Source: Clostridia bacterium
Lineage (GTDB): Bacteria > Bacillota > Clostridia > Oscillospirales > CAG-382
Length of the DNA: 7,661 bases
Assembly (NCBI GenBank): GCA_900757905.1
Contig: CAAEPN010000199.1
Coordinates: 1-7,661 of the forward strand
Reading direction: 5' to 3'
Shown: positions 1 through 5,069 of the stretch, piece by piece
How positions within the stretch are numbered: position 1 is the first letter of the stretch
How the letters are laid out: every line of letters begins with the position of its first letter
Notes under the pieces: model-generated
Databases searched by the model: none
Told to the model about the DNA's origin: nothing
Seen by the model: the letters and a program-made list of their open reading frames with translations, nothing else
Program-made: the position numbers and the translations under genes

Positions 1-188
1 AAAAAGCAGCCAGCCGTAAGGACGGCTGCCAAAAAGACGGAGGACAAAATGGCCTTGTGCCGGTCTTTGCGGCGTTTGCGTGCCTTTTGCACGGCCTTTC
101 GCATGGATTCGGTATGTATAGCGCCGGAGGGCGCGTCTTGCGGTGTATTCAAATTGTCGGGCGTGCGGAGATTTTGACGGTCATTCAA
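1..188 (-). CDS. N-terminal part of a membrane-anchored protein of unknown family (runs off window start)
   Basis: The minus strand is open from a TTG start at 188-186 to the window edge, giving 62 codons with no stop. The start is chosen because a full AAGGAGG ribosome site lies at 204-198, 9 nt upstream. The next in-frame upstream TTG (209-207) has no such site, and an ATG at 184-182 is out of frame and stops quickly. The product begins with a polar stretch (NDRQNLRTPDNLNTPQDAP). Next comes a very basic segment at about residues 30-45 (RKAVQKARKRRKDRHK), then a hydrophobic segment at about 46-62 (AILSSVFLAAVLTAGCF). That is the pattern of a cytoplasmic N-terminus, stop-transfer positive charges and one transmembrane helix. 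Such N-termini occur in anti-sigma-factor-like (DUF4179/RsgI-type) and other single-pass clostridial proteins. The informative domain lies outside the window, so no function is assigned. Confidence 0.72.
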   Translation of the reverse strand, partial: MNDRQNLRTPDNLNTPQDAPSGAIHTESMRKAVQKARKRRKDRHKAILSSVFLAAVLTAGCF

Positions 189-384
189 TTTTGATTTCCT
201 CCTTGACAAAAAGGTAGTGATTCTCTTTTATACTGTATGCGGATAAAAAGCGGATTATATTTCGCGCTGCAAAATATATGTTTTGCGGCAAAAAGCGGAA
301 CGTTTTTTACTTATTGATGGCAGAAACCTGAGCCGTGCAGACTTTTAAAAAAGCTCAGTTTATCATTTTTATTTCTCCATTCTA
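189..384 (-). other. Long 5' leader of the minus-strand gene, with small hairpins and a three-codon mini-ORF
   Basis: This stretch has no gene of normal size. Read on the minus strand, a GGAG (378-375) precedes ATG ATA AAC TGA (366-355), a three-codon mini-ORF directly behind the promoter. Its stop lies in the first arm of a 6-bp hairpin CTGAGC/GCTCAG (358-353 with 333-328). Further on there is a GCAAAA-N6-TTTTGC inverted repeat (269-286) and a direct repeat of AAAAAGCGGA (plus strand 245-254 and 290-299). A second isolated minus-strand TATAAT at 259-254 has no -35 box at a usable distance. Whether the leader regulates expression is unknown. No known riboswitch was recognised. Confidence 0.35.
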
Positions 385-413
385 ATTATAGCGCATTCGA
401 CGTTTTTTTGCAA
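385..413 (-). promoter_or_regulatory. Sigma-A-type promoter for the minus-strand gene
   Basis: On the minus strand TTGCAA (413-408) and TATAAT (390-385) are separated by exactly 17 bp. This is a near-consensus housekeeping promoter pointing at the 188-1 gene. Transcription would start near 380-378, giving a leader of about 190 nt. The -35 box coincides with a TTG on the plus strand that opens a spurious N-terminal extension of the dehydratase frame. Confidence 0.75.
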
Positions 414-504
414 GATACGACAGCAAATTTTAAGCAAAAAATAAGCAAAAATTTTTTGCAGGCATCGCAAATAAATGAAAAAGTTGAAAAACGCGGTGAA
501 AAAG

Positions 505-536
505 TTGTAGAACCGACTGACGGAATGTTTTATAAT
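505..536 (+). promoter_or_regulatory. Probable promoter of the dehydratase gene
   Basis: A perfect TATAAT lies at 531-536, 33 nt before the ATG at 570. The only TTG-containing -35 candidate is TTGTAG at 505-510, with a poor 20-bp spacing. The promoter may therefore be weak or depend on an activator. A 10-bp direct repeat GAAAAAGTTG (477-486 and 498-507, 21 bp apart) lies immediately upstream and overlaps the -35 candidate. Confidence 0.55.
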
Positions 537-569
537 AGTAGCAGAAAAAACGAAAGGAAATTCTTTGCT

Positions 570-1913
570 ATGAGCTTTTCAACCTGTTCCAATCCGTCGG
601 AACTGAAAATTACGGATATGCGCTTTGTGGATATCGACGGCGCGCCCAAGAGATGCACCATTTTAAAAATCATGACGAATCAGGGTATTTGCGGCTATGG
701 CGAAGTGCGCGACGCGTCGAGCAAGACCTATGCGCTTATGTTAAAAAGCCGCATTTTAGGAGAGAACCCTTGCAATGTCGATAAGATATTCCGCAAAATC
801 AAGCAGTTCGGCGGCCCGTCCCGACAGGGCGGCGGCGTATCCGGCATTGAGATTGCACTGTGGGATCTGGCCGGAAAAGCCTACGGCGTGCCGCTGTACC
901 AGCTGCTCGGCGGTAAATTCCGCGATGAGATCCGCGTTTACTGCGATACCGATGTAGACGGCAAGCACACCGGAACCGATATGGGACACGCGTTAAAGAA
1001 GCGTATGGACATGGGCTTTACCTTCTTGAAAATGGATCTCGGAATCGGCTTGCTTTTGGACGAACCCGGCACGCTCAACGCGCCGCTCGGCTTTATCGAC
1101 GATATGAAAAAGTACGCACCGCACATTTTGAATGTCCAGGGCGGCTCGGTCACAGCCGATATGGTTAAGCACCAGAAGAGCTATCAGATCGTCACGACCG
1201 CGCACCCTTTTACCGGCATTCATTTGACCGAAAAAGGCCTTGATTTTCTCGAAAACTATGTGCGCGAGGTGCGCGAGGTCATCGGCTATGAGGTGCCGCT
1301 TGCGATCGATCATTTCGGTCATATCTGTGTGGAGGACTGCATTCGCTTTGCAAGACGCATGGAAAAATATAACCTTGCGTGGATCGAGGATATGGTTCCT
1401 TGGATGTATACCGACCAATATGTGCGCTTAAAGAATTCGACCTGTATTCCGGTCTGCACCGGCGAGGATATTTACCTGAAAGAAGGCTTTGAAACGCTCA
1501 TCAGGGCCGGAGGCGTGTCGGTCATTCATCCGGATATCCTCACCTGCGGCGGTGCTTTGGAGCTTAAAAAGATTGCCGATATTGCCGATGAAAACGGCGT
1601 TGCAGTGGCGGTACATATGGCGGAAAGTCCGGTAGCCTGCCTTGCAGCTGTCCACACCGCGGCGGCCATGCACAATGTGTTGGCGCTCGAATACCATTCG
1701 GTGGATGTGCCGTGGTGGCCGGATATGGTGACCGGCTTGGATAAACCGTTTATCAAGGACGGCTTTATCCGTGTACCCGAAAAGCCGGGACTTGGCTTTG
1801 ACGAGTTAAACGAAGAACTGTTAAAGGAGCATATCAATCCGGCCATTCCCGGTTTCTTTGAACCGACCGATGAATGGAATAAGGAATTTGCCAACGACCG
1901 GATATGGTCGTGA
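570..1913 (+). CDS. Mandelate racemase/muconate lactonizing enzyme family protein, probable acid-sugar dehydratase (447 aa)
   Basis: Enolase-superfamily enzyme with the residues and spacings of the mandelate racemase subgroup. Numbered from this start, the Mg ligands are D247 (AIDHFG), E273 (WIEDM) and E299 (TGED), spaced 26 and 26. The D322 (HPDILTCGG) and H349 (VAVHMAESP) dyad follows at +23 and +27. These are the distances known for D195/E221/E247/D270/H297 in mandelate racemase. K154-x-D156 (LKMD) replaces the KxK pair, so one Lys is present on that face. About 60 extra residues lie between strand 2 and D247 (roughly 160-240) compared with mandelate racemase. In this subgroup the usual reaction is removal of water from an aldonic or aldaric acid to give a 2-keto-3-deoxy acid. 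The sugar-kinase neighbour supports this. The exact substrate is not predictable. The ATG at 570 is chosen because AAAGGA (553-558) precedes it and a TATAAT lies at 531-536. An in-frame TTG extension to 408 would run through that promoter and encodes Lys-rich low-complexity sequence. Confidence 0.88.
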   Translation: MSFSTCSNPSELKITDMRFVDIDGAPKRCTILKIMTNQGICGYGEVRDASSKTYALMLKSRILGENPCNVDKIFRKIKQFGGPSRQGGGVSGIEIALWDLAGKAYGVPLYQLLGGKFRDEIRVYCDTDVDGKHTGTDMGHALKKRMDMGFTFLKMDLGIGLLLDEPGTLNAPLGFIDDMKKYAPHILNVQGGSVTADMVKHQKSYQIVTTAHPFTGIHLTEKGLDFLENYVREVREVIGYEVPLAIDHFGHICVEDCIRFARRMEKYNLAWIEDMVPWMYTDQYVRLKNSTCIPVCTGEDIYLKEGFETLIRAGGVSVIHPDILTCGGALELKKIADIADENGVAVAVHMAESPVACLAAVHTAAAMHNVLALEYHSVDVPWWPDMVTGLDKPFIKDGFIRVPEKPGLGFDELNEELLKEHINPAIPGFFEPTDEWNKEFANDRIWS

Positions 1914-1928
1914 GAAAAAGGTTTTTGC

Positions 1929-2045
1929 GGCTTTTCTGGTGAAGCACGAGTTCAATATGTTAAAAAATCCGGGGACATGTGCCACGGATTTTTTTAATCA
2001 ATGCGCCTTATGCCAGCGTATCGTAAAACGAAGTTTTGCGACCCG
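1929..2045. repeat. Structured intergenic repeat, copy 1 (diverged)
   Basis: This copy follows the dehydratase stop. It aligns with copies 2 and 3 as GGCTTTTC (1929-1936), then a degenerate form of the TTCGGGC-GAA-GCCCGAA hairpin, then TTCAATA. The conserved stem AAAAAATCCG/CGGATTTTTT (1962-1971 with 1985-1994) follows, around a 13-nt loop that differs from copies 2 and 3 at one base (GGGACATGTGCCA). A shortened middle follows. It ends with hairpin TCGTAAAAC-GAA-GTTTTGCGA (2021-2041), matching the last hairpin of copy 2. Hairpin A has lost much of its pairing, so this is the most decayed copy. Confidence 0.8.
1962..1995 (+). terminator. Intrinsic terminator behind the dehydratase gene (part of repeat copy 1)
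   Basis: A 10-bp stem AAAAAATCCG/CGGATTTTTT with a 13-nt loop ends in a run of seven T. The A-run on the other side would let it act on the opposite strand too. The stem is AT-rich, so efficiency may be modest. It separates the dehydratase from the kinase, which has its own promoter. Confidence 0.6.
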
Positions 2046-2057
2046 TACAAAAAACGG

Positions 2058-2086
2058 TTGATTTTTTGCGTATGCCGTGATAAAAT
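2058..2086 (+). promoter_or_regulatory. Extended -10 promoter of the sugar kinase gene
   Basis: TTGATT (2058-2063) and TAAAAT (2081-2086) are separated by 17 bp, with an extended -10 TG at 2078-2079. The start codon follows 29 nt after the -10 box. It lies just downstream of the last hairpin of repeat copy 1, so the kinase is transcribed independently of the dehydratase. Confidence 0.7.
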
Positions 2087-2115
2087 AAAAATATCAAGTA
2101 TAAGGAATGACTGCT

Positions 2116-3144
2116 ATGCTAAATTTCAAGCAGAATACGGATTTTGATTTGATCGGCCTTGGCGAAGTGATGTTGCGCCTTTCGCCGCAGGGCAAGGAAA
2201 AGATAAGCCAAAGCGAGACCTTTGAAAAAACGGTGGGCGGCAGCGAGCTCAACGTCGTTTCGGGCGCAGCGATGCTCGGTGCGCGGTCGGCTATTCTAAC
2301 CAAGATTCCGAATAATAAGATCGGGCATTTTGTGCGCAATAAGATCCGCTACGGCAATGTCAGCGACGACTATCTTGTCTATGACGATTCCGCGTCTGCG
2401 CGGCTTGGTATCTATTACTATGAAAGCGGCGCTTATCCGCGTAAATCCTCTGTCATCTATGACCGCGCCGGTTCGTCGGTCTGTTCGCTAAGCATGGATG
2501 AGATCCCAAAGGATATTTATGAAAAGACCAAGGTCTTTCATATGAGCAGTATCACGCTTGCATTAAGCGAAGAACTTCGAAAGACGGCTTTTGAAATGCT
2601 GAAGCGCTTCCATGAGGCCGGTGCGTACATTTCGTTTGACGTCAATTACCGTGCGGCACTGTGGAGCGAAGAGCAGGCGTGCGCGGTTATCGAAAGCGTG
2701 TTCCCATACGTGGATTTTTTGTTTGTGTCAGAGGAAACGTCGCGGCGAATGTTAGGGCGTACCGGTACGCTTGAGGAAATTATGAAAGCGTATACCGTCG
2801 ATTACGGGTGTAAACTGGTTGCTACCACAAGACGCGAGGTCCTTTCGCCCATGCGGCACAATTTCGGCTCGAAAATTTATTATGACGGTGTATTCTATGA
2901 AGAAAAGCCGTATGAAAATATCGAGGTCATCGACCGTATCGGCAGCGGCGACGCGTATTTAGCCGGGGTGTTATACGGACTTATCAAAACCGGCGATATC
3001 CAAAAAGCTTTAGAAATAGGAAACGCTTCGTCGGCAGTCAAAAATACCGTACTCGGCGATATGGCCGCCAGCAGCATCGATGAAATCATGGGAGTTATCC
3101 GGGCGCATAAGGCAACCGGCAAACAGGATGAGATGAACCGATAA
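2116..3144 (+). CDS. PfkB-family sugar kinase, probably 2-keto-3-deoxygluconate-kinase-like (342 aa)
   Basis: Ribokinase/PfkB-fold carbohydrate kinase transferring ATP phosphate to a sugar or keto-sugar acid in the cytoplasm. Visible motifs are the N-terminal GLGEVMLRLSP, the substrate-side glycine motif VGGSELNVVSGAAMLG (about 40-55), FDVNYR (174-179), typical of the KDG kinase branch, and the anion-hole and catalytic motif DRIGSGDAYLAGVL (273-286) with catalytic D279. Serine replaces the second residue of the usual GAGD, giving GSGD. The length fits KDG kinases. An AAGGA site (2102-2106) is 9 nt from the ATG at 2116 but touches the in-frame ATG at 2107, so 2116 is preferred. Next to an acid-sugar dehydratase, the likely job is phosphorylating the 2-keto-3-deoxy acid it makes. 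No aldolase is in the window. Fructokinase or another PfkB specificity is possible. Confidence 0.85.
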   Translation: MLNFKQNTDFDLIGLGEVMLRLSPQGKEKISQSETFEKTVGGSELNVVSGAAMLGARSAILTKIPNNKIGHFVRNKIRYGNVSDDYLVYDDSASARLGIYYYESGAYPRKSSVIYDRAGSSVCSLSMDEIPKDIYEKTKVFHMSSITLALSEELRKTAFEMLKRFHEAGAYISFDVNYRAALWSEEQACAVIESVFPYVDFLFVSEETSRRMLGRTGTLEEIMKAYTVDYGCKLVATTRREVLSPMRHNFGSKIYYDGVFYEEKPYENIEVIDRIGSGDAYLAGVLYGLIKTGDIQKALEIGNASSAVKNTVLGDMAASSIDEIMGVIRAHKATGKQDEMNR

Positions 3145-3148
3145 ACGA

Positions 3149-3176
3149 ATAAGACATCTTTCAAAGGATGTCTTAT
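3149..3176 (+). terminator. Stem-loop after the kinase gene, possible terminator
   Basis: A perfect 10-bp inverted repeat ATAAGACATC/GATGTCTTAT with an 8-nt loop begins 4 nt after the kinase stop. It is not followed by a T-run, so it may be an RNA-protecting 3' hairpin or a weak or factor-dependent terminator. Confidence 0.45.
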
Positions 3177-3183
3177 CGTACAC

Positions 3184-3201
3184 AGTTAGTTTAATCTAAC
3201 T
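3184..3201. promoter_or_regulatory. Inverted repeat AGTTAG-N6-CTAACT upstream of the methyltransferase operon (candidate operator)
   Basis: Six-base arms AGTTAG and CTAACT flank the spacer TTTAAT, 12 nt before the ribosome site. The same arms with the same 6-bp spacing recur at 5741-5758 before the ABC exporter. The conserved arms and spacing with a variable spacer suggest a protein-binding site, as for TetR-family dimers. The spacer TTTAAT also resembles a -10 box, but no -35 box stands 16-18 bp upstream. An RNA hairpin is the alternative reading. Confidence 0.5.
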
Positions 3202-3227
3202 ATCGGTTCAAAAAAGGAGGAAAGCTC

Positions 3228-4079
3228 GTGGAAAAATATCCGATTGAGAAAAACACTGTCAAGGAAACGCTTGTTATTCCGCTTTACGGGCGCAAAATGT
3301 GTTCGGAACTATATCCGAATCTATACCGCGACCCGACGGCGATTGACTTAATGGAAAAGATCGACTACGATTTTTCGCTTCTTGAGAAAAAATCGGACAG
3401 CGTATTGCATCGCTTCGGCTTTTTGGAGGTCGCCATGCGGCAGAACGACCTTGCGTGGGAGGTGCGCGACTATTTAAAAACGCATCCGCGCGCGGCGGTC
3501 GTCAACCTCGGCTGTGGGCTTGACAACACCGGAAAACACTGCGATAACGGCATGTGTAAGATCTATAACCTCGATTTTCCGGAGGTCATTGCCGCAAGGA
3601 ATGAATTGCTGCCGGCCGGCGAGCGTGAGAAGAATATCGCCTGCGACTTAAACGACACGGCGTGGTTTGAGAAGATCGACGCGTCGGATGGCGCGGTGTT
3701 TTATGCGGCCGGCGTGTTCTATTATTTTCTTGCCGAACAGGTGAAAGCCCTGATAAAATCCATGGCGGCCGCCTTTCCGGACGGGAAACTGGTGTTTGAC
3801 GCGGCAAACCGGAATGCGGTAAAGCTCATGTTAAAAACCTGGATAAAAAATGCGCAAATCAAAGAAGTCGGCGCATATTTCGCCGTTTCGGACGCATGCC
3901 GGGAGCTTTCGCCAATCAGCAAAAAGGTGACCGTATCGAGCCGTGGCTATATGCTCGGCTATCAAAGCCTTAAGGATCCGTCGGTAAGCGGCTTTTTCCG
4001 CTTTTTGGCAAAGGTGGGCGACAAGAGGATGAAAATGCAGATCGTGCGGATCGATTTTGGAAAAGAGGAATCAAAATGA
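3228..4079 (+). CDS. Class I SAM-dependent methyltransferase, TcmP / leucine carboxyl methyltransferase-like (283 aa)
   Basis: Predicted to transfer a methyl group from S-adenosylmethionine to an oxygen or carboxyl group of an unidentified substrate. The SAM-binding glycine motif VVNLGCGLDN is at 91-100. The acidic loop YNLDFPEVI (113-121) follows, with D116 at the usual ribose-contacting position. A later strand is FYAAGVFYYF (158-167). This order, and the N-terminal segment with RDPTAIDLMEKIDYDF, match the TcmP/PPM-like branch (Pfam LCM family), whose members act on polyketides and other small molecules. The start is GTG at 3228, placed by a consensus AAGGAGG (3214-3220) 7 nt upstream. The stop overlaps the start of the next gene (ATGA at 4076-4079), so the two are translationally coupled and probably work together. 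No clear promoter was found between 3145 and 3227. Confidence 0.82.
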   Translation: MEKYPIEKNTVKETLVIPLYGRKMCSELYPNLYRDPTAIDLMEKIDYDFSLLEKKSDSVLHRFGFLEVAMRQNDLAWEVRDYLKTHPRAAVVNLGCGLDNTGKHCDNGMCKIYNLDFPEVIAARNELLPAGEREKNIACDLNDTAWFEKIDASDGAVFYAAGVFYYFLAEQVKALIKSMAAAFPDGKLVFDAANRNAVKLMLKTWIKNAQIKEVGAYFAVSDACRELSPISKKVTVSSRGYMLGYQSLKDPSVSGFFRFLAKVGDKRMKMQIVRIDFGKEESK

Positions 4080-4726
4080 AATATTTCGGAATGCCCTTGG
4101 GGATGTGGGCGGTTTTTGCAAAATCGTTTGAGAAGCAGCTTTCGGTGCTTGGCTATGACGCGGTCGCGGCAAAGGCTATCGCGAAGAAAGCCAAGCCGAA
4201 GTATCAGGAGATCTTACGCGATTTGCCGGAATTTGAACGCGGCGACCGCTTTCAGATGAATCTTGTCAACTGTGCCATGCTTTGCGCGTTTGTTCTGTCT
4301 ATGCCGGAACGTCCCACGGTGGAGCGCTTGACCGATTATTATGCCAAAGCGATGATGACAGAACTTATGAAGTGGTTTTGCCGTCAGAGCGGAAAGAATA
4401 AATTCAGTACTTCGGACATACGTGATATGAAGGAGACTGCCGCATTCAAGGCGGCCGACCGCAACCCGTATTCATGGAACATGGAGTATTACGAGTATCC
4501 GGACGGAAGCGGCTATGAAGCGCGTTTTTCAAGATGCGGCATTTGCACGCTGACCAAAAAGTTCGGTCTGTACGACCTTACACCGGCGCTCTGCCATTTG
4601 GATTATAACATGAGCGAGGCCGGCGGCGCGGCTGATTTTGTGCGTGAATACACACTTGCCTCCGGCGGTCCGTACTGTGATTGCGGCTATAAAAGAAAAA
4701 CGGAAGCGCAGCGTGCGGAAAAATAG
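4076..4726 (+). CDS. L-2-amino-thiazoline-4-carboxylic acid hydrolase family protein (216 aa)
   Basis: Resembles the ATC hydrolase family, whose founding members open the thiazoline ring of L-2-amino-thiazoline-4-carboxylate on the way to cysteine. Most genomic members have no tested substrate. The C-terminal half is the recognisable part. It has FSRCGICTLTKKFGLYDLTP (151-170), then CHLDYN (173-178), and the closing signature REYTLASGGPYCDCGYK (190-206). Cysteines C154, C157, C173, C201 and C203 cluster here and could bind metal or serve in catalysis. The N-terminal half is helical, with one hydrophobic stretch near 62-76 (LVNCAMLCAFVLSM). No signal peptide is visible, so it is likely cytoplasmic. 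It starts inside the methyltransferase stop codon and has a GAGGA site at 4065-4069. The family call is from motif memory and should be tested by a profile search. The substrate is open. Confidence 0.72.
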   Translation: MKYFGMPLGMWAVFAKSFEKQLSVLGYDAVAAKAIAKKAKPKYQEILRDLPEFERGDRFQMNLVNCAMLCAFVLSMPERPTVERLTDYYAKAMMTELMKWFCRQSGKNKFSTSDIRDMKETAAFKAADRNPYSWNMEYYEYPDGSGYEARFSRCGICTLTKKFGLYDLTPALCHLDYNMSEAGGAADFVREYTLASGGPYCDCGYKRKTEAQRAEK

Positions 4727-4752
4727 TTTTTCATAAAAATCGAGTTTTTTTA
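4718..4752 (+). terminator. AT-only hairpins at the end of the hydrolase gene, weak terminator candidate
   Basis: GAAAAA/TTTTTC (4718-4723 with 4727-4732) pairs around the stop codon TAG. A second A-run and T-run pair, TAAAAA/TTTTTA, surrounds TCGAG just behind it. The stems have almost no GC, so termination would be weak. Confidence 0.25.
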
Positions 4753-4761
4753 GTTTTGCTC

Positions 4762-4789
4762 TTGACAAATCGATAAAAGAAGTTATAAT
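4762..4789 (+). promoter_or_regulatory. Strong sigma-A promoter of the tetR gene
   Basis: Perfect TTGACA (4762-4767) and TATAAT (4784-4789) are separated by 16 bp. The last base of the -10 box is the first base of the palindrome at 4789-4820. Transcription would therefore start inside the palindrome, the classic layout for repression by a dimeric regulator. The regulator gene starts 280 bp further on because repeat copy 2 lies between. Confidence 0.8.
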
Positions 4790-4820
4790 GCATAACAGTG
4801 TTATGAAACACTGTTATGCA
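4789..4820. promoter_or_regulatory. 32-bp palindrome, candidate operator O1 of the TetR regulator
   Basis: Arms TGCATAACAGTGTT (4789-4802) and AACACTGTTATGCA (4807-4820) are perfect reverse complements around the 4-nt spacer ATGA. The left arm plus spacer also forms a near-palindrome CATAACAGTGTTATG (4791-4805). Its overlap with the -10 box and predicted start site fits autorepression by the TetR protein encoded downstream. Direct binding is inferred. Confidence 0.7.
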
Positions 4821-5012
4821 CAGACTGCTGCAAAGTCTATAAGGCTTTTCGGGCGAAGCCCGAATTCAATAAAAATCTGAAAAATCCGGGGACATGCGCC
4901 ACGGATTTTTCACGGCTAGATTCGCGAGTGTCGAAAAGCGGAGCTTTTTGGCATGAGGCGCGAGCGCACGAATCTGTTTCCGTGTCGTAAAACGTAGTTT
5001 TGCGACACGCTC
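4821..5012. repeat. Structured intergenic repeat, copy 2 (full length, between two operator copies)
   Basis: This 192-bp noncoding block holds several hairpins in order. Hairpin A is TTCGGGC-GAA-GCCCGAA (4848-4864). Stem B is TGAAAAATCCG/CGGATTTTTCA (4878-4888 with 4902-4912), with a 13-nt loop. An outer stem AGATTCG/CGAATCT (4918-4924 with 4969-4975) encloses an inner hairpin TGTCGAAAAGC-GGA-GCTTTTTGGCA (4929-4953, two G-T pairs). Hairpin C is CGTGTCGTAAAAC-GTA-GTTTTGCGACACG (4981-5009, one T-G pair). From 4830 to 4930 it matches copy 3 with only a few differences. No open frame of coding character was found, so it resembles a nonautonomous mobile or REP-like element. Confidence 0.85.
4878..4912 (+). 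terminator. Terminator-like stem inside repeat copy 2, in the tetR leader
   Basis: An 11-bp stem TGAAAAATCCG/CGGATTTTTCA ends in five T on the 3' side and mirrors an A-run on the 5' side, so it could work in both directions. It lies between the TTGACA/TATAAT promoter and tetR, and may lower tetR transcription or protect against transcription from the other side. Confidence 0.45.
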
Positions 5013-5044
5013 TGCATAACAGTGTTACGAAACGCTGTTATGCA
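5013..5044. promoter_or_regulatory. Second copy of the 32-bp palindrome, candidate operator O2
   Basis: TGCATAACAGTGTT (5013-5026) and AACGCTGTTATGCA (5031-5044) surround ACGA. The left arm is identical to O1. The spacer and the right arm differ by one base each, which leaves one mismatch in the palindrome. It ends 14 bp before the ribosome site of tetR. No good promoter accompanies it, so a bound repressor here could act as a roadblock. Confidence 0.68.
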
Positions 5045-5069
5045 TTTTGCTTTTAAACGGAGAGAACCA

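Noticed and set aside
11..28. Hairpin CAGCCGT-AAGG-ACGGCTG as a terminator
   Set aside because: It lies within the open minus-strand reading frame with good codon continuity and has no T-run.
203..234. Plus-strand promoter TTGACA (203-208) with TATACT (229-234)
   Set aside because: The spacing is 20 bp and the TTGACA overlaps the reverse complement of the minus gene's ribosome site. It is most likely coincidental.
408..569. In-frame N-terminal extension of the dehydratase from a TTG at 408
   Set aside because: It runs across the TATAAT at 531-536 and the direct repeats, encodes Lys/Asn-rich sequence unlike the family, and has no ribosome site. The ATG at 570 has AAAGGA 11 nt upstream.
2107..2115. 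Kinase start at the ATG at 2107
   Set aside because: The AAGGA site at 2102-2106 touches this ATG directly, leaving no spacing. The ATG at 2116 is 9 nt away.
4821..5012. CRISPR array or riboswitch in the tetR leader
   Set aside because: There is no regular repeat-spacer pattern. The block recurs 3' of unrelated genes, which fits an interspersed repeat rather than a gene-specific aptamer.
5000..5028. Second tetR promoter with TTGCGA near 5000
   Set aside because: No acceptable -10 box lies 16-18 bp downstream (TGTTAC or GTGTTA only).
5022..5069. TetR start at the GTG at 5022
   Set aside because: It lies inside palindrome O2, lacks a ribosome site, and adds residues not typical of TetR N-termini.
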